Shown one piece after another: positions 8,217 to 16,152 of a DNA stretch of 34,915 nucleotides; within the stretch, counting starts at the first letter, position 1; every line of letters starts with the position of its first letter. Source of the stretch: Bacteroidales bacterium (GTDB lineage: Bacteria; Bacteroidota; Bacteroidia; Bacteroidales; UBA1715). The DNA is taken from the NCBI GenBank assembly GCA_012519815.1, contig JAAYPM010000022.1:1-34915 (forward strand), given 5' to 3'. Below the pieces are notes generated by a model, which did no database searches, had not been told where the DNA came from, and saw only the letters and a program-made list of their open reading frames with translations. The position numbers and the translations under genes are program-made.

Positions 8217-9233
8217 CTATTTTACAATTTTCGCAGTTCCTTCAGCAGTAACAATTGAATATACACCTGCTGGTAAAGTTGAAATGTCGAATTGACCTTG
8301 TGCAGTTGCAATAACTTGTCCAAGAACATTTACAACTGAAATAGTAGCTGAATACACAACACCATTTACAACTTCTAATTGGTTGCCTTCTACAGTTTCA
8401 ATGTTAACCCATGGAGAATACGTAGTAGGAGCAGAATTACCAATTACTATATTTTTAATATAAAAATCTTTCGCATCGCCTGCTGTTCCTTCTGGAACAG
8501 AATTACCATCATCAATAGTTAAAACAAAACCTACTATTTGAGTTGAGCTAAGTGGATTTTCAGCATCTTTAATTCCAGTATTATCAACTGTCCACCAATC
8601 ACCAGAGTACCAATCTTCCATAATATCAACACTTTCGTCTGCAATAACCTCTCCTAATATAGGACCACCCCAAGAATATTTTAAATTAGTCCATTTTGCA
8701 GCATCTGTAATATCAACACCACCTGTTGTAGCAGCCACGTCAAGATTTGGTGAAGCACCGTTTGAAGTTTTACCTGCAATATCTTTTAAGTCAAGGCGTA
8801 GATTTAAACCAGCTGAAGCCTGTACATCAAACGAAATTAATCTGTTTTCTGCATTCGTGAAATCAATTGTGTATCCACGTGCAGTTTGATAGTCTTGATC
8901 GTCTCCATTTAAGTCTTTCATAAACTTACTATCACTCGCATTACCATCCCACTGTACGGTAAAGAACCCAAAATCATTCCAGTTTGCACCTCCTGGGTGT
9001 GTAAATGCAATTTTCACAACTTCATCTGTTTCCCACGAATATGTGTATGGAGCTGTTGTTGTAATAACTTGTCCTGATAATTCAGTATCATAGCCATTTG
9101 TTTTTATTAAGCCAGTTAAAGCTGTAACATTTTGTGTTTGGTCGTCAACCAACCAATTCTCAGGATCATACTGAGCAAATACTCCAGCACTGATAATAAG
9201 ACCAGCGCCAAATAAAAGTAAAGATTTTTTCAT
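8217..9233 (-). CDS. Secreted T9SS cargo protein, probably carbohydrate-binding
   Basis: The likely start is the internal ATG giving MKKSLLLF rather than the ORF-track MYTMKK. A signal peptide ends GVFA with Gln at +1. Residues about 21-265 are Asp, Thr and Trp rich and look like one or two beta-sandwich domains; the segments IVGFVLTIDDG and DFYIKNIVIGN resemble carbohydrate-binding or galactose-binding-like folds, but I cannot name a family. The last 70 residues form a type A-like T9SS sorting domain (SVVNVLGQVIA, STLPAGVYSIV, terminal KIVK), so export across the outer membrane and surface attachment or release are expected. The canonical PNP motif at the domain start is missing. It has its own promoter and terminator and follows the GH44 gene on the same strand, suggesting a shared role in polysaccharide use. 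Confidence 0.85.
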   Translation of the reverse strand: MKKSLLLFGAGLIISAGVFAQYDPENWLVDDQTQNVTALTGLIKTNGYDTELSGQVITTTAPYTYSWETDEVVKIAFTHPGGANWNDFGFFTVQWDGNASDSKFMKDLNGDDQDYQTARGYTIDFTNAENRLISFDVQASAGLNLRLDLKDIAGKTSNGASPNLDVAATTGGVDITDAAKWTNLKYSWGGPILGEVIADESVDIMEDWYSGDWWTVDNTGIKDAENPLSSTQIVGFVLTIDDGNSVPEGTAGDAKDFYIKNIVIGNSAPTTYSPWVNIETVEGNQLEVVNGVVYSATISVVNVLGQVIATAQGQFDISTLPAGVYSIVTAEGTAKIVK

Positions 9234-9277
9234 AGTATACAAAATTTAAGTTTAAAAATTATAATTTTATTATACGC

Positions 9278-9307
9278 AAATATAAGAATAAAAATTACGA
9301 TACAAAC
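9278..9307 (-). promoter_or_regulatory. Bacteroidota-type promoter of the 8217-9233 T9SS cargo gene
   Basis: On the minus strand TTTG (9307-9304) is followed by 18 nt and TATATTTG (9285-9278), a near-consensus promoter about 45 nt before the preferred ATG. Confidence 0.65.
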
Positions 9308-9343
9308 TATTTTACAAAAAAATGACACATATTTTACATATTT

Positions 9344-12300
9344 TTACTTAACAATAAGTATATATTCCTCTAATATAGCACCGCATAACACGTTCAACAA
9401 ATAAACACCTGACTGATTTACAGTGATTTCATGGACATTACTAAAGATTCCTTGCTCAATACTAACGCCATGCACACTAAACAGCTCGTATGTACATATT
9501 TGTTCGTTACAAGTGGCAATAGTTATTATTTTTCCCATTTGCGCAGGAATAGGATACACATGCACTGTGTTTTGTGTTATTTTGCCTATTTCCACCCCAG
9601 TTTCTCGAGAAGAGTTAAGCACAACATGTTCTGTAACAGGTGCTAAGGACCCCAATTCGGTTGTAACTGCCGAAGTTTCATTATAGGTAAGTAACACTTG
9701 TTGATTTTTATAAATAACGCTATCAAATTCAAATACTATGCGTACACTATCACTTGACTGATAGGCAACAGAACGTAAAGGAATTTCAACGCCATCAGCA
9801 GTAAGCATAATTTCTGACACATTAGGTAGTGTTTCTATTTTTCTATCATAAAACACATACAATAATGTACCCGAAGTGTGTACAAAAGAGGTTGTTATTT
9901 CAGCATTGCTCGGATTGTTTCCTTCGAGAATTGAAAACCAGTTAAAATTAAAGCCATGTTCTTCTACCTGAATTTCAATTGTATGCGACCCTACATCTAA
10001 TGGTATAGCAACTGATGAATTACGCCACGTTAACCAACTCCCGGTATTTGGCACATACATATTTGCCTCTTTTTTTCCATCAACCCAAATAGAAACATAG
10101 CCGTTTGAGCTTGCACCAGCATGACGCATTGTTATTGTATAATCACCTGCCGTAGCACATTCAATATAATATGCATATATATCGTTTTTTCCTATAAAGG
10201 CAACATGCTCTCCGCTTCCTTCATCATTACTTGCTTCAAGTTGCATGTTTCCTTTATAATATGCAAAATTTTCTGCTTGAATTGTAGCTGGAATAAGAGT
10301 AGATGCAGGAGTAGGATTTAAATTATTTTGAATAATTACATCTGTAAAACCATCAAGATACCCACCATACAAACTCATTATTTCAGCATTATCATAATAT
10401 GACATTGTATATGTGTTCTCAAAAAAGAGTGGTTGTTCAAACCGTACCGTTGCCACCGAACTTTGAAATTTTATTGTATATGGTATTGAAACTCCATTTT
10501 CAAAAAATTCAAGTCCTGAAACATCAGAATTTTGAGTTTGAACAAGCATGTCAAAATATAGTTCAACAGTGTAGTTGTCGGTAATTCGAACAGAATCAAT
10601 TGTTAAAGAGGTACGAGGTGCATTATTTTTCACAGACATACTAAAATCTTGTGCCATAGCACCATCTACTGCTTCTATTGTCTGTGCTGTATTTTCAATT
10701 TTCACAGAATCATATATCAATATACGAGGTGATACATATGCAATTAATTGATACTCATTTTCTGACGAAAGCACAAGAGAATCCACAGTATAATTTGTAG
10801 CATTTACAAGAACAGCAACAGAGTTTTCAGATAGATTTGTTTCATTAATTGGTTTTGAAAATTCAAGCATAATAGATGTTCCATACGGCGATGTAAATGC
10901 TGAATAAATTTTTAAAGGAGCTGCTTGTAATTCATTATTAACACGAAACGATGAAATATCAGCAACAGGAATTTCATTTTTTCCTAATAATGCAGCTCCT
11001 TCATATGAAATATAAATAGAATCACTTGTTTCTGACATTGGTGCATCAAGAGTTATAAGTAATTCTGATGAAGAAACTCCCAATGTAAGTCCCGAAATTT
11101 GTAACGGAGCACCTTGTACAGTTACAAGAAATTCAGAAAGTGCAGTAGCTTCATCTTGTATTACAATATCAGAATCAAATGCAACTTTTATAACTGAATT
11201 ATTTTCTTCTAAAATTTTTGCAGAAAGAATATTCGTTTGTTGCTGAGGCTGAATTTCAAATATAAGTGCGGTATATGCAGGAACGGTGTAAGTAAACGCA
11301 TCATCATTAATTGACAAAACGGGGTCAAAAGCTGTAATTTCAGAATTATTTTGTCCAAATCCATACACAAGAGCATTGGTATAATATCCACCTGCAAGAT
11401 TAAAATCAGTTGTTTTGTCAGTAGCCGTTTTATTTATAACTATTAATCGAAGTGTTCCATGTTCATCAACGGAAGCAAAACTTGATAAAGTTGCATTATT
11501 ATCTACTTCGGCTTGCACCGAAATTGGTCCAAATTTGCTACCAGCTCCATCATAATTAAGGTACATTTTATACGCAGACACAGCGTATCCTACTGTAGCA
11601 TCCCATTTATTTGCCATATACACCCCTTCTCGACCAAATACACCAAGTACATCAACAAGCGACAAACCACCAGAAAAATGGTTTTCGGCATCATACTTAA
11701 ATTCAGTAAATGCCAATTTTGTGCCTGGATAATAAGTATTAATAGACTGTTTTAGCCGTCCAATAATATTAATAGCTCCAGCTTGTTGTGAAATCCAACT
11801 ATTTTCAACATAGGTGTTGTCCCATAAAGAGCGAGGTGCCTGCAAACGAGCAGCAATCATATCCTCAGCAATTAATTGTTCCTCTGTGGCTGTTCCATCA
11901 AGATTCACAATACGTTTTTGAGTTACTGTTCCTTTTGCTTCGGGATACCAATGCACCGCTAACACATCAAGGATTCTTTTACCGTATTCCTGTTCAACTT
12001 TTGCAAGAGAATCAAGATAAAAATCAACAAACCACCCATATCCCTTAGCTGTTCTTATAGCAGACCAATCTGTGTAAACATCCATACTTAAACGAAGCAT
12101 AGAATTCCATCCATAAAACATAGGTCCAAACACCTCTGTTTTTCGAGCAATGCCTTTTACCACACTCCCCACCTCTATAGTTTTATAGAAAAACTCATCT
12201 AACGACAATGCATTTGGGCGAATATATGGATGTGTACTTGCCCACAAAGCAGGTTCATTGTCAATTCCAAATCCATCTACTCCCCCCTCACCTACTTGCC

Positions 12301-12835
12301 CGAGCGTGTGTTTCAAATAATTTACAAATTCATCAATATATACCTTTCCATCAGTTTTATCTGGAACGAGCGATAGTTCTGAGTCTTTTCTGAATTCCAC
12401 AGCATTCCAACGAGAGCTCGGTGCTTTTTGCTCTTCGGTTACAGAGCCTGCATTGTCGGCAGCCACATATCCCGCAGCTTGTAGTGTAATCAAAGAATAT
12501 TGATTACGGAGTTTTGCTTGCTCTACAGTATTTATAACCGCAATACCAGGTATAGTTCGTTGTTGAGCCGAAAGATTATTTGTAAAATAATTATCAGAAG
12601 TATGAAAGTAATCTGCTCCAGCATTTGAATAATTGGTTTCCCAATTATACGTTGTAGTTCTATTTCCGCCCCAACGAATTGCTGTTGCATGTTGTGTTGG
12701 CACATTTGCTCCATACACATACGGGCTTATAGGATTTCTATCGGCTTTAACATTAACATGTACCGATGAATTTTGTGCCATTATATATGACACCATACTT
12801 ATAGTGAAAAAACAGAGTGCTTTAATTTTCTTCAT
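9344..12835 (-). CDS. Secreted multimodular GH44 endoglucanase/xyloglucanase with CBM6-type module and T9SS tail
   Basis: This 1163-residue protein has a signal peptide (1-20, Gln21 at +1) and an N-terminal GH44 catalytic domain (about 22-530). GH44 enzymes cleave beta-1,4-glucans such as cellulose derivatives and xyloglucan. Signatures include RWGGNRTTTYNWETNYSNAG, GFGIDNEPALW with the predicted acid/base Glu194, the VLAVHWYPEA segment, and FTEFKYDAENHFSGG with the predicted nucleophile Glu378. Four Ig-like/SwmB-like repeats follow (about 533-634, 637-738, 740-840 and 975-1074), with a CBM6-like module between the third and fourth (845-972: IQAENFAYY, GDYTITMRHAG, FNFNWFSI). The C-terminus (about 1085-1163, VYPIPA...GVYLLNV...LIVK) is a type A T9SS sorting domain. 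Antisense ORFs in this span are shadows. The substrate is inferred from the family. Confidence 0.93.
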   Translation of the reverse strand: MKKIKALCFFTISMVSYIMAQNSSVHVNVKADRNPISPYVYGANVPTQHATAIRWGGNRTTTYNWETNYSNAGADYFHTSDNYFTNNLSAQQRTIPGIAVINTVEQAKLRNQYSLITLQAAGYVAADNAGSVTEEQKAPSSRWNAVEFRKDSELSLVPDKTDGKVYIDEFVNYLKHTLGQVGEGGVDGFGIDNEPALWASTHPYIRPNALSLDEFFYKTIEVGSVVKGIARKTEVFGPMFYGWNSMLRLSMDVYTDWSAIRTAKGYGWFVDFYLDSLAKVEQEYGKRILDVLAVHWYPEAKGTVTQKRIVNLDGTATEEQLIAEDMIAARLQAPRSLWDNTYVENSWISQQAGAINIIGRLKQSINTYYPGTKLAFTEFKYDAENHFSGGLSLVDVLGVFGREGVYMANKWDATVGYAVSAYKMYLNYDGAGSKFGPISVQAEVDNNATLSSFASVDEHGTLRLIVINKTATDKTTDFNLAGGYYTNALVYGFGQNNSEITAFDPVLSINDDAFTYTVPAYTALIFEIQPQQQTNILSAKILEENNSVIKVAFDSDIVIQDEATALSEFLVTVQGAPLQISGLTLGVSSSELLITLDAPMSETSDSIYISYEGAALLGKNEIPVADISSFRVNNELQAAPLKIYSAFTSPYGTSIMLEFSKPINETNLSENSVAVLVNATNYTVDSLVLSSENEYQLIAYVSPRILIYDSVKIENTAQTIEAVDGAMAQDFSMSVKNNAPRTSLTIDSVRITDNYTVELYFDMLVQTQNSDVSGLEFFENGVSIPYTIKFQSSVATVRFEQPLFFENTYTMSYYDNAEIMSLYGGYLDGFTDVIIQNNLNPTPASTLIPATIQAENFAYYKGNMQLEASNDEGSGEHVAFIGKNDIYAYYIECATAGDYTITMRHAGASSNGYVSIWVDGKKEANMYVPNTGSWLTWRNSSVAIPLDVGSHTIEIQVEEHGFNFNWFSILEGNNPSNAEITTSFVHTSGTLLYVFYDRKIETLPNVSEIMLTADGVEIPLRSVAYQSSDSVRIVFEFDSVIYKNQQVLLTYNETSAVTTELGSLAPVTEHVVLNSSRETGVEIGKITQNTVHVYPIPAQMGKIITIATCNEQICTYELFSVHGVSIEQGIFSNVHEITVNQSGVYLLNVLCGAILEEYILIVK

Positions 12836-12865
12836 AATTGTAATTTAAAATATATTAATACATCT

Positions 12866-12897
12866 GTGATATGTATATAACATTAAAATACAATCAC
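12866..12897. promoter_or_regulatory. Imperfect inverted repeat upstream of the GH44 gene, possible operator
   Basis: GTGAT-A-TGTAT (12866-12876) and ATACA-ATCAC (12888-12897) are complementary over 10 bp with one bulged A, 11 nt apart. It lies about 30-60 nt before the GH44 start codon, where a promoter should be; no exact TAnnTTTG is present. The role is inferred from position. Confidence 0.35.
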
Positions 12898-12928
12898 AAA
12901 AATTTCTAACTATTTTAGGAGATGTTTG

Positions 12929-13132
12929 TTATTTATAAGCTTTAAACGGACTGTTTGTTGTAACAGTGCCGTCAGCCAACTCATAGTATATTTTACCATC
13001 AACAGAATACACTAAGGGTATTCCTTTTTTTCTATTTTCTTCTTGTACTTTTCGAACGGCATGATTGCCGATAGACTCAATCTCAAATCCTTTTAAATAT
13101 AGATTCAAATCAGAAAATTTCTTAACCTCCAT
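12929..13132 (-). CDS. Small partner protein of the zeta-toxin-like kinase, putative antitoxin
   Basis: This 67-residue protein starts 10 bp after the stop codon of the zeta-toxin-like gene and is surely cotranscribed. It has a helical N-terminal half with charged VRKVQEENRKKGIP, followed by a short beta-hairpin-like segment VYSVDGKIYYELADGT. Small proteins of this pattern accompany zeta-like P-loop kinases in many bacteria and are thought to be antitoxins or accessory partners; I know the pattern by recollection and no activity is shown here. There is no DNA-binding motif that I can see. Confidence 0.7.
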   Translation of the reverse strand: MEVKKFSDLNLYLKGFEIESIGNHAVRKVQEENRKKGIPLVYSVDGKIYYELADGTVTTNSPFKAYK

Positions 13133-13142
13133 AGGTAATCAT

Positions 13143-13721
13143 TTAAAATTGTTCAACAAACTTATAAAAATAATCTTTATTTTTTATAAAAAATTGATTT
13201 TTTATTCCAAGCGCTATCTCAATAAACTTATTTTCAGAATTATACACCAAATACCATTTATCAGCTAAATTTTTATAATTATTCCAAAAATTTTCCTTGC
13301 TTCTATAATAACGCCGTATCACATCTTTATCGGGGACATGGTGCCCTCCTTTTAAAACACGTTCTTTAATTCGTTCAATACACACAGTTGGGGAATACAA
13401 AAACACATACACCATAATTACCTCATAGCCTTCTTTATGAAAATCGGGTATCATTTTATTTAAATACGAACCCGAAAGTGTACTTTCAATAAGAATACTT
13501 TCACCCTTTTCTTTATATTTTTTAAGATTAGTAAAAAATATTTTCCCTGCACTCACGCTTACTTTGCTCATGTCCTCAGGATTTAATTCTTTTGCAATAT
13601 CATCAGCATTCAGGCACGGCATAGGGTGTAACGCTAAATAACTTCGTGTAAAAGTAGTTTTACCCGAACCATTTGGGCCGCCTATAATTACTAATTCTTT
13701 TTTCTCCAACTTCGTTTCCAC
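13143..13721 (-). CDS. Zeta-toxin-family P-loop kinase
   Basis: This 192-residue protein is a zeta/AAA_33-type P-loop kinase. The Walker A motif GGPNGSGKTT is at about 14-23, followed by NADDIAKELNP, a strand ILIESTLSG holding the acceptor-site region, and the lid-like segment KGGHHVPDKDVIRRYYRS. Zeta toxins phosphorylate UDP-N-acetylglucosamine-type sugars and block wall synthesis; related chromosomal kinases may have other targets. The start is GTG: no in-frame ATG occurs upstream, and the next Met lies after the P-loop. Upstream, TTG-N21-CATATTTG approximates a promoter with one mismatch in the TA position. A small putative antitoxin follows. The order toxin-then-antitoxin is opposite to epsilon-zeta. 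Confidence 0.82.
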   Translation of the reverse strand: METKLEKKELVIIGGPNGSGKTTFTRSYLALHPMPCLNADDIAKELNPEDMSKVSVSAGKIFFTNLKKYKEKGESILIESTLSGSYLNKMIPDFHKEGYEVIMVYVFLYSPTVCIERIKERVLKGGHHVPDKDVIRRYYRSKENFWNNYKNLADKWYLVYNSENKFIEIALGIKNQFFIKNKDYFYKFVEQF

Positions 13722-14026
13722 TATGCAAAATTACGCTAAAAATCAAATATGATAAAATTTGTATGAGATATACAACAATATACTGTTTTTTTTTGTAAAA
13801 GTTATTAAAAAAAAAAAGGCAGAGAAGAAATCCCTGCCTCGCATCCTAAATAAATACTAACCTAAGAAAGGTTTGTTGAGAAGATTATTATATAAAAAAA
13901 TATAATACGTTTTTTTCAAATGTATAACATATTTATAGAACTCATGAGTTTGAAAAAATGATAATACTAAATATTTGACGAAGCGCTCGAAAAGTTGGGC
14001 GAATAACACAAAAACTTCCGAGAAAT
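13722..14026. other. 305-base stretch without a convincing gene
   Basis: It holds the weak promoter of the zeta-like kinase near 13740-13775, an intrinsic minus-strand terminator (13807-13839), and about 190 nt of AT-rich sequence between that terminator and the stop codon of the LuxE-like gene. A 62-codon minus-strand ORF (13857-14045) begins with TTG inside the LuxE-like gene and has a low-complexity hydrophobic composition; I do not accept it. A long 3' untranslated region or a small RNA ending at the terminator are both possible. Confidence 0.5.
13807..13839 (-). terminator. Strong intrinsic terminator, minus strand
   Basis: On the minus strand AGGCAG and CTGCCT form a stem around an 11-nt loop, directly followed by ten T residues. 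It lies about 190 nt past the LuxE-like gene and is the only terminator candidate for that transcript. Confidence 0.8.
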
Positions 14027-15013
14027 CTAAATCATAAGACTGCAACCACGTATATCAGCACTATCTATTCGTCCTTCAACAGTAAAATATATATCAGAAA
14101 TTTTGCGACCAATATCCTGTGTTTCAATAAACGAACACGAATATAAATTTGCCAAATCAATGATATTTAATCCACCAGAAACAGAATTTGGAAGATATGC
14201 ATAAGGGTCATACAAATCGCGAATAAGCACATGCATCCACGGAGGATGCACAAATTCTCCATTTTGCTTAGCATACGATTGACTCAACAACTCTGTCATT
14301 CCATATTCTGAATGAATTGACGAAACGCCAAATGCAGGTTTTAGAATATGATGCAATTCTTCACGAATTATTTCACGCGTTCGACCTTTCATGCCACCTG
14401 TTTCCATAACTATAGTATGCGGATGTGAAACTGAATGTTTTTGTGCAAAATCAACAAGTGCAAAACTCACACCCACGCACAAAATTTTAGCATGAGAATA
14501 CTGCGAAAATAAAGAAATAAATTCATGCTCAGCATTTAAAAAAAAACCACTTTCTTTATAATTCGATTGACTCATAAACTGTTGCATCATATACACAAGT
14601 GATGAATTTTCTCGTTCAAGATATGAAGGCAGCAAGGCAATAATAACATATTCTGAAAGTTTTCCATACAGAGATTCAAACATAGTTAATGAAGCTCTGT
14701 TGTAAATTTCGGGCACACATACATAATGTTTACTGGGAATATCGCCAGTTGTGCCTGAACTTTCAAATATTTTTTTTACTGGAATCGTTGAAGAAACTAC
14801 AACATGCGTTTTAAAAAAAGAAATTGGTAAAAACGGTATTTTTCGAATACAATCAACATGATTTGGATTAATTTTACGTGCATCAACATACGATTTATAA
14901 ACAGAATTGGTAGAATATTGAAATTTAAAAACCTGTAATGCACAATTTAAAAAGTCATGTGGGGTTTTTATAGAAAATATTTGTTCTTCTAATTGTAATT
15001 CTCTATTCGACAT
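14027..15013 (-). CDS. LuxE/PaaK-like acyl-protein synthetase (adenylate-forming enzyme)
   Basis: This 328-residue protein belongs to the LuxE-like branch of the ANL superfamily, which activates a carboxylic acid as an acyl-adenylate. The P-loop ESSGTTGDIPSKHY lies at about 84-97. Further family features are HTIVMETGGMKG and SIHSEYGMTELLSQSYA, and the end DSADIRGCSLMI corresponds to the short C-terminal tail of the group. LuxE itself feeds fatty acids to bioluminescence, but no lux genes are present; Bacteroidota relatives usually sit near surface polysaccharide or modified-lipid genes and are uncharacterised. It is divergent from a radical SAM gene, with 75 bp between start codons, which hints at linked function or regulation. 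Confidence 0.85.
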   Translation of the reverse strand: MSNRELQLEEQIFSIKTPHDFLNCALQVFKFQYSTNSVYKSYVDARKINPNHVDCIRKIPFLPISFFKTHVVVSSTIPVKKIFESSGTTGDIPSKHYVCVPEIYNRASLTMFESLYGKLSEYVIIALLPSYLERENSSLVYMMQQFMSQSNYKESGFFLNAEHEFISLFSQYSHAKILCVGVSFALVDFAQKHSVSHPHTIVMETGGMKGRTREIIREELHHILKPAFGVSSIHSEYGMTELLSQSYAKQNGEFVHPPWMHVLIRDLYDPYAYLPNSVSGGLNIIDLANLYSCSFIETQDIGRKISDIYFTVEGRIDSADIRGCSLMI

Positions 15014-15063
15014 GATACTATTTTATTCAAAGAAAAAACTATGAAAAAACAAAACTAATAAAT

Positions 15064-15071
15064 TAGATTTG
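15064..15071 (+). promoter_or_regulatory. TAGATTTG -7 element upstream of the radical SAM gene
   Basis: TAGATTTG matches TAnnTTTG and ends 17 nt before the ATG. No TTG is found at the expected upstream spacing, so support is partial. Confidence 0.4.
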
Positions 15072-15088
15072 CATAACTATAAAAAAAT

Positions 15089-16099
15089 ATGAATAGATTA
15101 CACTATATATATAGGTATAGTATTAGTGTAACAAAATCACTTACTATACAAAAACTTGTTAATCTTGTATTATTACGAGTTTCATTTTTTTTATCATGGG
15201 CATTAAAAATTCATGTTATATGGGGAAAGCCTGCGTTTTTAAGCATTGAACCAACAAATATGTGTAATCTTCAATGTCCAGAATGCCCTACAGGAAATAA
15301 AACTTCTGAGGTTGCAAAAGGAAAAATTTCAGTTGAAACATATACAAATATCATTTCAGCTGTAAAGAAACAATTGATTTTTTTAAATCTCTATTTTCAA
15401 GGCGAACCATTTTTGCATGAAAAGATGCCCCAATTAATTTCTATTGCACAAAAAGCAGGTATTACGGTAAGCACTTCAACAAATGCTCATTTTATAGATT
15501 CTTCAAATGTTGATGCGATTATTTTATCAGGTTTACATAAAATAATTATTTCCTTAGATGGATACGATCAAAAAAGCTATGAAATATATCGAAAAAAAGG
15601 TTCGTTTGATACGGTGATTTCTGCATTAGAACTGTTACAAGCGGCTAAAAAACGACATGAATCAAAAACACCACTTATTGAAGTGCAGTGCTTATTGTTT
15701 AAACACACCGAAAATTACATGCAAGAAATAAAGCAAATAGGGAAACAACATGGTGCCGATATAGTTGTATTTAAAACAGCACAATTTTATTCACCAGAAA
15801 ATATCGCCATGCTTCCTACAAAAAAACATAGCAGATATATACATAATAAAGATGCAAATACGCTTACATATAAACGCAAACTAAAAAATAAATGTTGGCG
15901 CATGTGGAGTTCTGTTGTTTGTGCTTGGAATGGCGATGTGGTTCCATGTTGTTTTGACAAAAATCACACCTATACATACGGAAACAGTAATACAGAAGAT
16001 TTTAATGATATTTTACAATCAAAAAAAACACGTGCTTTTAAAACCTTGGTACACAGCAATAGAAAAAGAATACCAATGTGCACGAATTGTTCATCATAA
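15089..16099 (+). CDS. Radical SAM / SPASM-domain protein
   Basis: This 336-residue protein has the radical SAM cluster motif CNLQCPEC (CxxxCxxC with Cys59, Cys63 and Cys66) within EPTNMCNLQCPECPTG. A barrel core follows with NLYFQGEPFLHEKM and SLDGYDQKSYEIYRKKG. The C-terminal part holds a Cys-rich SPASM-type region (CWRMWSSVVCAWNGDVVPCCFD, then CTNC at the end), which usually binds auxiliary Fe-S clusters. SPASM proteins modify peptides, proteins or small molecules; the substrate is unknown here. An extra N-terminal stretch of 50 residues is partly hydrophobic and may associate with membrane. It lies between the divergent LuxE-like gene and the sugar transferase, 53 bp upstream of the latter. 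Two overlapping minus-strand ORFs at its end are shadows. Confidence 0.88.
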   Translation: MNRLHYIYRYSISVTKSLTIQKLVNLVLLRVSFFLSWALKIHVIWGKPAFLSIEPTNMCNLQCPECPTGNKTSEVAKGKISVETYTNIISAVKKQLIFLNLYFQGEPFLHEKMPQLISIAQKAGITVSTSTNAHFIDSSNVDAIILSGLHKIIISLDGYDQKSYEIYRKKGSFDTVISALELLQAAKKRHESKTPLIEVQCLLFKHTENYMQEIKQIGKQHGADIVVFKTAQFYSPENIAMLPTKKHSRYIHNKDANTLTYKRKLKNKCWRMWSSVVCAWNGDVVPCCFDKNHTYTYGNSNTEDFNDILQSKKTRAFKTLVHSNRKRIPMCTNCSS

Positions 16100-16136
16100 A
16101 AATATAAAAAAACACTCTGTAATTTAAGTATTTTAT

Positions 16137-16144
16137 TATTTTTG
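16137..16144 (+). promoter_or_regulatory. TATTTTTG -7 element upstream of the sugar transferase
   Basis: TATTTTTGCA matches the phylum -7 consensus 8 nt before the ATG. This spacing would give a leaderless or very short 5' leader. No -33 TTG is found at the expected distance. Confidence 0.4.
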
Positions 16145-16152
16145 CAAGCAAT

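Noticed and set aside
9423-12848. Many plus-strand ORFs antisense to the GH44 gene (9423, 9431, 10121, 10399, 11513, 11788, 12208, 12633)
   Set aside because: All overlap a 1163-residue ORF with complete domain structure; they have no motifs or promoter context and are shadows.
13857-14045. 62-codon ORF on the minus strand after the LuxE-like gene
   Set aside because: It starts with TTG inside the LuxE-like gene, is hydrophobic and low in complexity, has no motif and no promoter or ribosome-binding context of its own.
14027-15013. Bioluminescence system because of LuxE similarity
   Set aside because: No luxA, luxB, luxC or luxD genes are present; only the adenylating fold is shared.
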